NCBI GenBank assembly: GCA_026004795.1
Contig: BPJV01000014.1
Coordinates: forward strand, 1-47,427
Direction of reading: 5' to 3'
DNA: 47,427 bases
Origin: Pirellulaceae bacterium
GTDB taxonomy: Bacteria > Planctomycetota > Planctomycetia > Pirellulales > Pirellulaceae
A program made the translations under genes and the position numbers. Shown in pieces: positions 19,641 to 28,936 of the stretch (its first letter is position 1; each line of letters starts with the position of its first letter). Below the pieces are notes generated by a model, which did no database searches, had not been told where the DNA came from, and saw only the letters and a program-made list of their open reading frames with translations.

Positions 19641-20346
19641 GGATGGTCCATTCCACGTCTACGAGGGTTGAACACCGGTAACTACTCGCAGCGATCCTCT
19701 GCCCCGGGCACTGCCACTTCCTGCCCAAGCGCCGCGGTATGCATCGCCAGTGCACCACCAAGGGCGCTCAGCGACCACAATGAATTCCGTGGGATTATGA
19801 AGATCAGCACCGCTGCTCAAGAGTCACCCAATTGCTGAAAAAACCGATACCAACAAACGACGAGGATGATTGTAATTCGAACAAGAAGAAATTAGGCGAT
19901 TAGGTATCTTTTAAGTCGATAAACAGGAAAAACCTACAAAGCGGCATCGCTTGCCGCAGGGCGTGCACACTTACAGCCCCCGTCCCTGATCCCCCATCGG
20001 TCCGCACGGCGGCCTACCGTCCTATCACGTACGATGCGGCAGCCTCCCAACCGGCATGCGGGGAATCCTCGCAGTGCCACCGTGCGCCGCGACGGTCGCC
20101 CCCGAGGATGGCTCGCCGCCGCGACCTGAGGGGCATTCGCATCCCATGACGATGTGGACAAGGAAATCAACAGGAATGATTGCCCCATTCTATCCCCCAT
20201 CCAAGCGAGGCTCCAGCTTCGGTCACGAAAACTGCCCTCGTCATTGGATAAGGGAAACCGCGCCATCGTCCCCGGCCCCCTGCTGAACCACCACCGGAGC
20301 AAGTCGCGGGTGGACGAAGGAACGGGAGAAAAGCAGCCATTAACGA
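19641..20346. other. Gene-free region between pilT and the first GspE-like gene
   Basis: 706 bases with no supportable gene on either strand. The part near 19830-19930 is AT-rich compared with its surroundings and lies upstream of pilT, so it is the likely place for a pilT promoter, but no convincing -35/-10 pair was found. No terminator with a U-tract follows the GspE-like stop at 20347. Confidence 0.5.
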
Positions 20347-22134
20347 TTAGGACGCCACGACCGTTGGCCGCGCCTCCTCGCCGAGGACCTCACGGAAGAC
20401 ATGCTGCAAGGCGAGTGAGTCTTGTTCTGTACGTTTGGCCACTCGATAGACTTCTTCTAACGTCGTGAAGCCGCGTAACACCTTGCGAATGCCATCACAA
20501 TACAGTGTCGTCATCCCCTCATTAATAGCTTGTTTCGCTATCTCCACTGTTGATTTGTTCTGGAACATCATCTCGCGAATCTTGCTGGATACCACCATGA
20601 GCTCGTAAATACCCATCCGACCGCGGTATCCGGACTTTTGGCAGTAACTACAGCCTTTGCCACGGACAAACGTCGCCTTCTCCGCCACTTCGGGGGGAAT
20701 ACCGGCATCTGCCAACACGCTCTCGCTGGGCTTGAATGCCGTCTTGCAACGGCGGCAAACCGTCCGTACCAACCGTTGGCCCAACACCGCCACGACGGAG
20801 CTAGCCACCAGATAGTTGGGGACTCCCATGTCGACCATACGTGTAACAGCACTGGGCGCATCGTTCGTATGTAGTGTACTAAATACCAAGTGTCCAGTCA
20901 AAGACGCCTGGATACCCATCGATGCCGTCTCGGTATCGCGCATCTCGCCGACCAGGATGATGTTGGGCGCTTGACGCAGCATGGCTCGAATAATGCGCGC
21001 AAAGTCGAGACCGATATTGTGACGGACTTCGACCTGGTTGATCCCCGGCAGGTAGTATTCCACCGGGTCTTCGGCGGTGATGATCTTGCGATCCGGGCGG
21101 TTCATCGCATTGAGGGCGGCATAAAGGGTGGTGGTCTTCCCCGAACCGGTGGGCCCGGTGACCAGAATGATCCCGTTGGGGCGTTTGATCATTTGAGTAA
21201 AAATCTTGAAATCCCGTTCCGACAACCCCAACTGACGGATCCCCACCTTGATGTTGTCTTTATCGAGCAGCCGCATGACGCAGCTCTGGCCGTGGTTGGT
21301 GGGGATGACACTGACCCGCAGGTCGAGTTCTTTCTCTCCGACGGTGATTTTGATCCGCCCATCTTGGGGGCGGCGACGTTCGGCGATGTCCATCTTGGCC
21401 AGGATCTTAATGCGGGACAGAATGGCCCCCAACAGACGGCGTGGGGGACTATCCCGCTCCACCAGAATCCCATCGATCCGATAGCGAATCCGCACTCGGT
21501 CCTCAAAAGGTTCGATGTGGATGTCCGAGGCGCGCAATTGGACGGCTTCCTGGATCATCAGGTGTACCAATCGCACCACCGGGGCGCTCGACTCATCAAC
21601 CCCCTCGTCCTCGCCGGAGAGTCCGTCTTCGGCGGTTTCCGTAAAGTCGATTTGCGTATCGGTGAATTCTTGGAGAATCGAGTCCGCCGATTCCCCTTCC
21701 ACCTGTCCGTAGTAGCGGTTGATCGCTTCCTGGATCGCTTCCCGGGGCGCCACCGCCGTTTCGATCTTGCGGTTGAGAATAAACCGAAGCTTCTCCACCG
21801 TTTCCAGGTCGAACGGATCGGCAACTAGTACGTGGAGCACATCATCCTCGTCGCGGTAGGGGATGATGCTGTTTTCGCGGGCGACCGATTCGGGTACCAA
21901 CTGGATCACTTCATCGGGAATCGTGATCTCCGACAGATCCACGAATTTTAATTTGTGAAATTCCGCCAGTGCGCGGTAAACATCGGTAGGTTCGGCATAT
22001 CCGAGCTGGATCAGGGCATCCCCGATGGGCATGTCGTTATCGCGAGCGACGGTCACCGCCTCGCTGATCTGATCGAGGCTGACAATACCTTTGCGCAGCA
22101 ACAGGTCGGTGAAGTCATTGGCGGGCTGAGCCAC
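20347..22134 (-). CDS. GspE/PilB-type assembly ATPase, copy 1
   Basis: 595 residues. N-terminal MshEN-type region (about 1-140), an acidic linker (about 145-182), then the N2 domain and the RecA-like ATPase with Walker A GPTGSGKTTT at 327-336, Asp box TAEDPVEY, Walker B NIILVGEMRD at 391-400 and His box LVFSTLHTND. Zinc-binding pairs are CRRC at 460-463 and CSYC at 495-498. The start is a GTG at 22134 preceded by GGAG. It is the first gene of the pilus/secretion locus in transcription order and is separated from pilT by 706 bases, so it may be regulated apart. Having two GspE-type ATPases and one GspF suggests either two systems sharing parts or a second platform protein elsewhere. Confidence 0.92.
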   Translation of the reverse strand: MAQPANDFTDLLLRKGIVSLDQISEAVTVARDNDMPIGDALIQLGYAEPTDVYRALAEFHKLKFVDLSEITIPDEVIQLVPESVARENSIIPYRDEDDVLHVLVADPFDLETVEKLRFILNRKIETAVAPREAIQEAINRYYGQVEGESADSILQEFTDTQIDFTETAEDGLSGEDEGVDESSAPVVRLVHLMIQEAVQLRASDIHIEPFEDRVRIRYRIDGILVERDSPPRRLLGAILSRIKILAKMDIAERRRPQDGRIKITVGEKELDLRVSVIPTNHGQSCVMRLLDKDNIKVGIRQLGLSERDFKIFTQMIKRPNGIILVTGPTGSGKTTTLYAALNAMNRPDRKIITAEDPVEYYLPGINQVEVRHNIGLDFARIIRAMLRQAPNIILVGEMRDTETASMGIQASLTGHLVFSTLHTNDAPSAVTRMVDMGVPNYLVASSVVAVLGQRLVRTVCRRCKTAFKPSESVLADAGIPPEVAEKATFVRGKGCSYCQKSGYRGRMGIYELMVVSSKIREMMFQNKSTVEIAKQAINEGMTTLYCDGIRKVLRGFTTLEEVYRVAKRTEQDSLALQHVFREVLGEEARPTVVAS

Positions 22135-22241
22135 GATCTACTCCTTCGATTTGAGAAAAGTGGCGACGGAAAAGGATGGCGCGGTGAACTTCGGCGATGC
22201 GAATTCATCCCCATCATCTTGACTGGTGTGTGTTCAACTTG

Positions 22242-23369
22242 TCAATCGTTTTCTGGGGTCTGTTGTTGGGGTTGGCCCGTTGCCCCGCGTCGCGTCCGCA
22301 TGGTATCCCACACCGCCACAACAAGAAACACGCCAGTCAAGGGGAAGGCCCCCCACAGGACGACGGAGGTTAGGCGTGCGTGCCACAACGGATCGGTTTC
22401 CGACAACACTAGCAGAGCGATGTACACCACAAAGTAGGCCAGAAGGAGCAACCCTTCGATGCGGGAGATGCTTCCCCACGAAAAGAAGATGGGCAAGCAC
22501 ACCAGGGCCACCAGAACGGCGACGGGAATGTCGAACGCCAGCGCATCGGCGCTGACCGGCATGCCATGGGGAGCAACGATGGCACTAAGCCCGAGAACGC
22601 ACATAATATTGAACATATTGCTCCCCACGACATTCCCCACGGCGATGTCGCGTTGGCCGCGGATGCTGGCCACGACCGAGGTAACGACCTCCGGCAATGA
22701 TGTGCCGATGGCGACAATGGTCAGGCCGATGATCAGCTCGCTGACCCCCAAGTAGCGAGCCACGGCCACCGAACCTCGAACCAGCCAGTCGGCCCCCAGG
22801 CCCAAGCACACCAAACCACTACCGATCAACACCAATTGGACGAGGATTCCTTTCCATGTTTGTGGTGGCGGCGGCACCTCATCAGCGAATTCCGCGACGA
22901 TGGCCGGTGACTCATTACGGCTCTTGCGGACCGAAACCACGATATAGATGAGCAGCGCGGTAAAGAGAATCATCCCATCGATCCGTCCCAACTGACCGTC
23001 GCGGGCAAAGCCCCATAGGGCTAACGAGGCCAGAACCATCAGCGGGACATCCAGGCGGATCAACTGACTGGAGACCACCAGGGGGCAGATCAGCGCCGAC
23101 AAGCCGAGGATCAGCAACACATTGCAGATGTTGCTGCCCACCACATTGCCGATCGCCAAATCGGGGGCCCCTGCGTAGGCGGAAACGAGACTGACGCCTA
23201 GTTCCGGTGCACTGGTACCGAAGGCCACGACCGTCAGGCCGATGACCAATGGTGAGATGCGTACGGCAGCAGCCAAAGCGGCCGCGCCGCGCACCAACAG
23301 CTCGCCCCCCATGACCAGAAGGACGAAGCCGCTGACGATTTCGCCGGCAACGATGAGCGTACTGGGCAC
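22242..23369 (-). CDS. Calcium/sodium antiporter (CaCA family, YrbG-like)
   Basis: 375 residues with about ten hydrophobic segments. The two inverted alpha repeats of the Ca2+/cation antiporter superfamily are clear: GLTVVAFGTSAPELGVSL near residues 43-60 with VGSNICNV after it, and GLTIVAIGTSLPEVVTSV near 210-227 with VGSNMFNI. The Glu in GTSAPE/GTSLPE is the ion-binding residue. A cytoplasmic loop with charged residues (RKSRNESPAIVAEF) lies in the middle. The length and layout match prokaryotic YrbG-type exchangers of the inner membrane. The start is a GTG at 23369. The gene lies 107 bases upstream of the GspE-like gene on the same strand. Confidence 0.92.
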   Translation of the reverse strand: MPSTLIVAGEIVSGFVLLVMGGELLVRGAAALAAAVRISPLVIGLTVVAFGTSAPELGVSLVSAYAGAPDLAIGNVVGSNICNVLLILGLSALICPLVVSSQLIRLDVPLMVLASLALWGFARDGQLGRIDGMILFTALLIYIVVSVRKSRNESPAIVAEFADEVPPPPQTWKGILVQLVLIGSGLVCLGLGADWLVRGSVAVARYLGVSELIIGLTIVAIGTSLPEVVTSVVASIRGQRDIAVGNVVGSNMFNIMCVLGLSAIVAPHGMPVSADALAFDIPVAVLVALVCLPIFFSWGSISRIEGLLLLAYFVVYIALLVLSETDPLWHARLTSVVLWGAFPLTGVFLVVAVWDTMRTRRGATGQPQQQTPEND

Positions 23370-23586
23370 TGTTTTACTACCTCATGTGGAAAGCGGTGCT
23401 GGCTGCTGGGGAACCCCCTGGGAGTGCCATACTGTATTTATCCTAGGAAGCGTCCAACTGCACGTCGCGGACGTCTGCCCGTCGACATGCCGGAGTGCGC
23501 GGAGAGGAAACGCCGCGATCGCACCAGTCGCCCTGGCTCCTCGTCCCTCGCCTGCTGTGTGGCGGGGGCCCCCTGGCGGCACAGCG

Positions 23587-24450
23587 TCAAGCCTGCACGA
23601 CCTCATTGATCAGCGCACCAATCCCGTCGATGCGGATTTCAATCCGATCACCGGCGGCCAGGGTGAAGTCACTGTCGGGTACGATCCCGGTCCCGGTGAG
23701 CAGAAACGCGCCATGAGGAAATGTATTGTCACGCCCCAACCAACCCACTAGCTCATCGAACTTGCGTGCCATCTCGGCCACGCTGGTCGCTCCTTCAAAG
23801 GCCACCTCCGCGTGGCGCAGAACGCGAAGCGAGATGCCGATCTGGTCGTGTGGAGGCATCGCCTCGGCAAGCGTGATCCAGGGGCCGAGACCACAACATT
23901 GGTCGTACACCTTCGCCTGCGGCAAATACAAAGGATTCTCCCCCTCGATATCCCGTGAACTCATGTCGTTACCGATGGTATATCCCACGATTTCCAGACG
24001 AGGGTTGAGGACCAGCGCCAACTCCGGTTCGGGCACGTTCCACGTGGCGTCCTGGCGAATACGCAGCGCCTGCCCGGTCCCCCGCACGCGATAGGGCGTC
24101 GCCTTGAAGAACAATTCCGGTCGCGGCGATTGGTAAACTCGATCGTAGCAATCTTTCGCCGCTTCCGACTCTTCCATCCGCGCCGTCTGCGATCGTTTGT
24201 AGGTCACTCCCGCGGCCCACACCTCCTGGCGATCGATCGGCGGGAGCAATCCGGCGCGATCGACGGGAAATCGCTCGCCTCGTCGCGGCAGAGCGCGCAC
24301 CGTGGCGGCAAGTTCCGCGGGAGACAGGGTGAGCAACGCGTTGAGATCGCGGAACGGCGCGTCGCGGAGATCAAGAACTTCGACGGCATCACCCTCAACC
24401 ACCCCTACCGCGGGTTCGCCAACAGAATCAAGCAGTTTCGCAAGGTGCAT
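23587..24450 (-). CDS. Fumarylacetoacetate hydrolase (FAH) family protein
   Basis: 287 residues. The N-terminal third is the variable cap; the FAH fold begins near residue 75 with [10 protein letters not shown] and [10 protein letters not shown]. Metal-binding acidic residues are in [10 protein letters not shown] (ExE) and [11 protein letters not shown], the classic FAH signature. The sequence [14 protein letters not shown] and the length resemble the 2-keto-3-deoxy-arabinonate dehydratase branch more than human FAH, so a sugar-acid dehydratase is possible; this is from memory of the family and the substrate is not proven. It has an ATG at 24450 and is divergent from the parvulin gene. Confidence 0.8.
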   Translation of the reverse strand: MHLAKLLDSVGEPAVGVVEGDAVEVLDLRDAPFRDLNALLTLSPAELAATVRALPRRGERFPVDRAGLLPPIDRQEVWAAGVTYKRSQTARMEESEAAKDCYDRVYQSPRPELFFKATPYRVRGTGQALRIRQDATWNVPEPELALVLNPRLEIVGYTIGNDMSSRDIEGENPLYLPQAKVYDQCCGLGPWITLAEAMPPHDQIGISLRVLRHAEVAFEGATSVAEMARKFDELVGWLGRDNTFPHGAFLLTGTGIVPDSDFTLAAGDRIEIRIDGIGALINEVVQA

Positions 24451-24684
24451 GGACTTCCCCCCGTTTCTTATTTCTCAATTTCTCAATCCTCGAATACCAG
24501 GTCGTCTTGTGGGGCTCGTTGATCGGCGCGTCTCATGGTACAGTAGTCCTAGCGGAGTTCCAGCGGCACAGGGCTGGGATTTTTTCCTCCACGAGCTGCC
24601 TGGCCAAACGCAGCCAGACAGTGTGGCACCACTTGCCGCCGACCTTCCAATTCCAACGTGCACCTGAAATTAGGAGAACAACCG

Positions 24685-24966
24685 ATGGCGACTGCAACCG
24701 CACGACATATCCTCGTCAGCACCGAAGCCGAGTGTGAACGGCTGAAGCAAGAGATCGAGAACGGTGGTGACTTCGCCGAAATCGCCCGAGCTCACTCCGC
24801 ATGCCCATCGGGGCGCAGTGGCGGCCAGCTCGGTCAATTCAGCCAGGGACAAATGGTGCCCGAATTCGACCAAGTGGTCTTCACCGGCGAACTTAACACG
24901 GTCCATGGGCCCATCAAGACGCAATTCGGGTACCACTTGGTGGAAATCACCAGTCGCAGTGAGTAG
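24685..24966 (+). CDS. Small parvulin-type peptidyl-prolyl isomerase (PpiC-like)
   Basis: 93 residues, the size of stand-alone E. coli PpiC (parvulin). Family marks are ARHILVSTEAEC at the start (the first beta strand with its His), GGDFAEIARAHSACPSG, GGQLGQFSQGQMVPEFD and QFGYHLVEI with the second conserved His. There is no signal peptide, so it is cytoplasmic. The ATG at 24685 is preferred because TAGGAG lies ten bases upstream; an in-frame start at 24658 would add nine residues that parvulins lack. It is followed 51 bases later by a thioredoxin-fold gene on the same strand. Confidence 0.92.
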   Translation: MATATARHILVSTEAECERLKQEIENGGDFAEIARAHSACPSGRSGGQLGQFSQGQMVPEFDQVVFTGELNTVHGPIKTQFGYHLVEITSRSE

Positions 24967-25017
24967 TTCGACCAGCAGCTAGCTGTGGATTGAATCGTTC
25001 AAGTAGGAGGATGACAG

Positions 25018-25611
25018 ATGGTACGTACCGCGAGTACGATGATGCCTTTGGGGACAGAAGCCCCACCTTTCTCGCTGCCGAATATCGATGGGACAACCGT
25101 ATCCCGCGATGATTTCCGCGGCAAGAAGGGATTATTGGTCGTCTTCATGTGCAATCATTGCCCGTATGTGAAGCACGTCGCCGACGAGCTAGCACGCCTA
25201 GCCGACGAGTACCAGGCGAAAGGGATCGCCGTGGTAGGGATCAATAGCAATGACGTGGCTAGCTATCCCGACGACTCGCCAGAGAAAATGAAGGAAGAGG
25301 CCCAGCAGCGCGGTTACCATTTCCCCTACCTGTACGATGAAACGCAGGAAGTGGCCAAAGCGTATGGCGCCGCATGTACGCCCGATTTCTTCCTGTTCGA
25401 CGATCAGTTCCGTTTGTTTTACCGCGGACAGATGGACGACTCCCGTCCCGGTCAAGGCCAGCCGGATGGGCGTGACTTACGCGCCGCCCTCGATGCCTTG
25501 CTCCATGGCGAAAACCCTCCCGAGCACCAGAAGCCGAGTTTGGGATGCAACATCAAATGGAAGCCGGGGAACGAACCGGAGTATTTCAATCCAGCCGGAT
25601 CGGCCAACTAG
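25018..25611 (+). CDS. Thioredoxin-fold protein (AhpC/TSA-Redoxin family)
   Basis: 197 residues. The fold starts PLGTEAPPFSLPNIDG and carries a CNHC motif at residues 45-48 in VFMCNHCPYVKH, a C-X2-C site typical of the redoxin family often annotated as thioredoxin family protein in planctomycetes and cyanobacteria. The cis-Pro region is CTPDFFLFD, and the C-terminus has a conserved NIKWKPGNEPEYF tail with a single Cys (GCNIKW). There is no signal peptide, so it probably works in the cytoplasm as a thiol oxidoreductase or peroxiredoxin-like enzyme. AGGAGG lies upstream of the ATG. It is likely co-transcribed with the parvulin gene. Confidence 0.88.
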   Translation: MVRTASTMMPLGTEAPPFSLPNIDGTTVSRDDFRGKKGLLVVFMCNHCPYVKHVADELARLADEYQAKGIAVVGINSNDVASYPDDSPEKMKEEAQQRGYHFPYLYDETQEVAKAYGAACTPDFFLFDDQFRLFYRGQMDDSRPGQGQPDGRDLRAALDALLHGENPPEHQKPSLGCNIKWKPGNEPEYFNPAGSAN

Positions 25612-26054
25612 CTGGTCTTTTCGTCGCGTCTGGGGGTCGGAAGTAGGACCGCCGACCGATGGCTCGGCTTGGCTCCCGTTCGGCGCGGTATGGATAGATT
25701 ACTGCGCCGGTGATCGCCGGTATGCTTGTTTTCGAGGCGCCCCGGGGGGCTGGAGGCAGCGGCCGGCGGGGCGGAGACATCCTCCCTACACGAGTGAAGC
25801 GGGCAAGAAAACTCAGTGATTAGCCGGATCCCAAGGCTCAGGAGGCGGACCAACAACCGCTTGATGAAAATTTCCGATATCTCAGCGCTGCAGTAGGGCA
25901 GGGGGGCCGACCAGCCGCAGTTACCGATTGGCGTCCCTGGCTGCAAGCCCTTTGTAGCCCTCTCTCGAGGAAATTTTTCACCGAGATTTCAACCAACGCT
26001 TCCTCACGTCCCACGGCCACTTAATCTCGCCCGGCGGCGGGCGACGCCGCTACC
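25612..26054. other. Intergenic region between two convergent genes
   Basis: 443 bases with no gene seen. Two hairpins lacking a T-run are near the flanking stops: 25634-25660 (GGTCGG and CCGACC arms), after the redoxin gene, and 26027-26044 (TCGCCCG and CGGGCGA arms, four-base loop), ten bases after the stop of the minus-strand pyrophosphorylase gene. Either could serve as a terminator or 3' mRNA end. Confidence 0.45.
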
Positions 26055-27452
26055 TTAGCGCAAATAGGTATCGGCCACAAAATCAATGCCTTGCGGAAGT
26101 TTTTGTTGGACTTCGTCTGCGTCAAGTGCCCACAAGGGATTGATTTCCACGCGAATGTCCGACGGAACGTTAGCCCCAGCTGTCTCTAGCCAACGGCGAT
26201 GTAGGTGGAGCATTGCTTGTTGGGCTTGTTCGGGGGTGTCCACGGCCGCACCATTAGCGTTTTTGACCGGCGCAAACACTTCGGCCGCATCGGCTTCGAC
26301 GACGATCGCGTTGTCCGCCAACGGCAGTAAATCGAACACGAATCGTTCAAACTTGATGGCATTCGGTTCCGTCGGTTCGACACGGTTCCCCTGCGCATCG
26401 ACATAGGAGACCTTTTTATGGGCGCGATGAAAGGGTAACGCATCAGCCGCATCGACGGCCGCTTCCAAGAAACTGCGGTCGAATACGTGGATGGCGATAT
26501 TCCCAGCCCACAATCGCAGGGACCCATCAGGATTGGTCTGTTCGGCGAACTGCTCCGGCAGGTCGCTGTACTCGATGATCTGCACCTTCCCATCCACCAT
26601 CACCACGTTGCCCACCTTCTCGGTAGGAAAGCGCTTCTTGACGACCTGCGTGGTCATTTGACTGCGGGCCAGAATGTGGTAGCCAATCAATTCCGGTTCA
26701 CACAAACGAGCCATCGGATTATCGACTTGGGCATAATAGAAATAATCGATTCCCGCCTCGGCGGCCGCTTGGAGGCACCGGTTCTTGTGCAGCGCGGCGA
26801 CGACGCCGCCGTGTCCATCGGGGCTGAGGGCCAGACGATGCTTTTCGGCCAGGAGCAGTCGCCCGTGTTGATCATCGACGGCCGGCATGGTTCCTTGACA
26901 AAAGATATGGACGTGTTGGGGATCGAGTCCCAACCAATGATGGTCCCTGAAGTAGGCGCGGGTTTCCGCATCGGTCGCCGGGCTAGTCATCACGAACAGA
27001 GGGATCGTTTTCCCATAACGACGCATCACGGCGCGGAGTCGATCGGCGTGCATTTGATAAAGGGTGCGCCCACTGAGCGGTCCAATGGGGAACATCCCCT
27101 TGGGCGGCGCAAAACCCAGCCGCGTACCTTGGCCGCCGGCAACGAGAATCATTCCTACCTTGCCCTGTCTGAGCGCCTCTTCGCCCGCTTCGATCGCCTC
27201 CGGGCGAGATGGCTCAGGACGCGGATCCTCTAAACGTATCGCTGGCGGAGGTTCAGCGCGGGCGGCCAGCGCGGCCCAGTCCGTCGCAGCTTGCTCCCGC
27301 ACGGTTAGATCGCGGAGCAAATCGAAATCAACACTCTCGATATCTGCGACCAGCGCCGCACGCTGCTCGTCGGTCAGTTCGTCCCAAAACTGCAACAGGT
27401 GCTCATGACTGTAGCTCTGTAAACGACTCTGTAGCGTTTGCTTATCCAGCAC
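26055..27452 (-). CDS. UDP-sugar pyrophosphorylase (UDPGP family, AGX-like)
   Basis: 465 residues. The nucleotide-binding loop GGQGTRLGFAPPKGM lies at residues 106-120, the signature of the eukaryote-type UDP-N-acetylhexosamine/UDP-glucose pyrophosphorylases (GGxGTRLG...PKG), followed by TLYQMHADRL. QVDNPMARL and GNVVMVDGKVQIIEYSDL are further conserved parts of the sugar-binding region. It probably makes UDP-GlcNAc or UDP-GalNAc from UTP and the sugar 1-phosphate for envelope polysaccharide; the sugar is inferred from resemblance to the AGX branch. The start is a GTG at 27452. It is a single-gene unit divergent from the zinc-ribbon gene. Confidence 0.88.
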   Translation of the reverse strand: MLDKQTLQSRLQSYSHEHLLQFWDELTDEQRAALVADIESVDFDLLRDLTVREQAATDWAALAARAEPPPAIRLEDPRPEPSRPEAIEAGEEALRQGKVGMILVAGGQGTRLGFAPPKGMFPIGPLSGRTLYQMHADRLRAVMRRYGKTIPLFVMTSPATDAETRAYFRDHHWLGLDPQHVHIFCQGTMPAVDDQHGRLLLAEKHRLALSPDGHGGVVAALHKNRCLQAAAEAGIDYFYYAQVDNPMARLCEPELIGYHILARSQMTTQVVKKRFPTEKVGNVVMVDGKVQIIEYSDLPEQFAEQTNPDGSLRLWAGNIAIHVFDRSFLEAAVDAADALPFHRAHKKVSYVDAQGNRVEPTEPNAIKFERFVFDLLPLADNAIVVEADAAEVFAPVKNANGAAVDTPEQAQQAMLHLHRRWLETAGANVPSDIRVEINPLWALDADEVQQKLPQGIDFVADTYLR

Positions 27453-27804
27453 CGTATCTTACCTCTTCAAAAATCGGGGCACTCGCACATGGCCTATTGT
27501 CTGCCGATAGTCATCATCTGCAATGTAGGTTAGCATGGGAGGCGGTTCAGGTAACCCCTGCGTCCTACAACGTGAACGGCGGAAGGGGCGATTCCTTGCC
27601 AGGGCGTAGAGGGCCCAGGTGCGGGGGTGCCGGTGGAGTACCCAGGCGCGACCGTCATGCCGTCGTTTCTGGCCAACAAGGGGAACCTTCGGCAGGAAGA
27701 GCAGGAAAACCCAACGGACCATGAACTGGTTTTACGGAGCCCGAACCGCACCTAGCGTCGACAAAGTGATGTCAGTCGTTGTTCGCTTTAGCCACAGGAA
27801 GATT
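27453..27804. other. Divergent intergenic region
   Basis: 352 bases between the divergent pyrophosphorylase and zinc-ribbon genes. It must hold the promoters for both, but no convincing -35/-10 pair was seen. An in-frame ATG at 27619/27724 would extend the zinc-ribbon protein; it was not used because the extension lacks family features. Confidence 0.4.
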
Positions 27805-28506
27805 ATGGCCGTTACAGCCGCGTTGATTCAAACACTGCACCGCATGAATCGGCAGAAGGCGGATTTGCAAGGACAGTTGGAGCGAGGTCCACGGATCATC
27901 GCCGCAGCACGAGGACGCGTCAAGGAAGCGGAAAGCGAGCTGGACGCGCTCCGGCAGACGATTCGCCAGACGCGCATGGAGGTGGATCAGAAACAGTTGC
28001 AGATGGAGGAAAGGGAAGCCAAGATTCGACATTGGCAGGGCCAGCTGAATACCGTCAAGGAAAACCGCGAATACCAGGCGTTGAAGGACCAAATCGCCGC
28101 GGAAACACAAGCCAACGCGGTGCTCTCCGACGAGATCCTCGAACTTCTGGAATCGCTCGATTCGCTGGCCGAACAGGAACAACAACAGCTCGTGGCGTTG
28201 GAAAAGATTCGCCAGGAGAGCCAAGAAACCGAAGCGCGGATTATTGAAAAGCGAGCAGCTCTGGAGAAGGAACTGGCGCGGGTTGAGAAAGAGCTCGCCG
28301 AAGCCGAAAAAGGCCTGGAGGGAATCATTCGGCGGGAGTATTTCCGGCTGGTGGAAGCCCGCGGCGAGGACGCTCTGGCGGAACTGGATGGCAATTCCTG
28401 TTCCGGATGTTATCAAACGCTCACCCCGCAACTGCTAGAACAACTGCGCGTGGGGCAGCCGGTGCTGTGCAGTACCTGTGGTCGAGTTGTTTACCGCCCC
28501 AGTTAA
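27805..28506 (+). CDS. Coiled-coil protein with C-terminal C4 zinc ribbon
   Basis: 233 residues. Residues about 1-175 are a long heptad-rich coiled coil (for example RRVEKELAEAEKG-like stretches rich in Glu, Lys and Leu), with the conserved NREYQALKDQIAAE motif. The C-terminus has a zinc ribbon built by CSGC and CSTC separated by about 20 residues, the zf-RING_7/C4-type domain earlier called DUF164. Homologues are widespread in bacteria (HP0958-like) and have been linked to flagellar or RNA-related functions in some species; no function is assigned here. The ATG at 27805 has AGGA eight bases upstream and gives the usual family length (about 240). Confidence 0.88.
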   Translation: MAVTAALIQTLHRMNRQKADLQGQLERGPRIIAAARGRVKEAESELDALRQTIRQTRMEVDQKQLQMEEREAKIRHWQGQLNTVKENREYQALKDQIAAETQANAVLSDEILELLESLDSLAEQEQQQLVALEKIRQESQETEARIIEKRAALEKELARVEKELAEAEKGLEGIIRREYFRLVEARGEDALAELDGNSCSGCYQTLTPQLLEQLRVGQPVLCSTCGRVVYRPS

Positions 28507-28936
28507 CGTCGGAGCGCCGGCCGTGATTCCACCGAATGGTAATTGCACCGTTCCGCGTCGAGCATGGTTCCCGGCCAGGCCTGCTCATCAAAATTCGCAA
28601 TTCGTCGGCCATTTCACGCCGGCCATTTCACGCCGGCGGTGACGCTCGACCGGTCAGGGGCCGCAAGCAGACGACGCCCGGGGCCGCTAGCTGCCCGATG
28701 GACCGGCCGCTAGCCGACAGCCACCGCTTCTTTAGGTTTCCTCGTTTTTTTCCTTGGTCCGAGGAGACCAGACCGGTCGTGCGAAAAGGAACATCGGCTG
28801 CCCCTTCCCCTGCCGCCATACCTTTCCGGCCATCGTGCAGCCTATAATGCAGCGAGGCACCCTGTGCGTTCCCGGGTGCACCTTGTCCTCTGCTCTTTGT
28901 CCTTCTCCGTAAGCCATTTGTACAAGCGATCCGACG
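28507..28936. other. Intergenic region with a small direct repeat
   Basis: 430 bases without a supportable gene. A 14-base direct repeat GGCCATTTCACGCC is found twice in tandem at 28607-28620 and 28621-28634. A C/T-rich stretch (about 28735-28760) follows. Promoter elements for the membrane fusion protein gene were not recognised. Confidence 0.5.
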
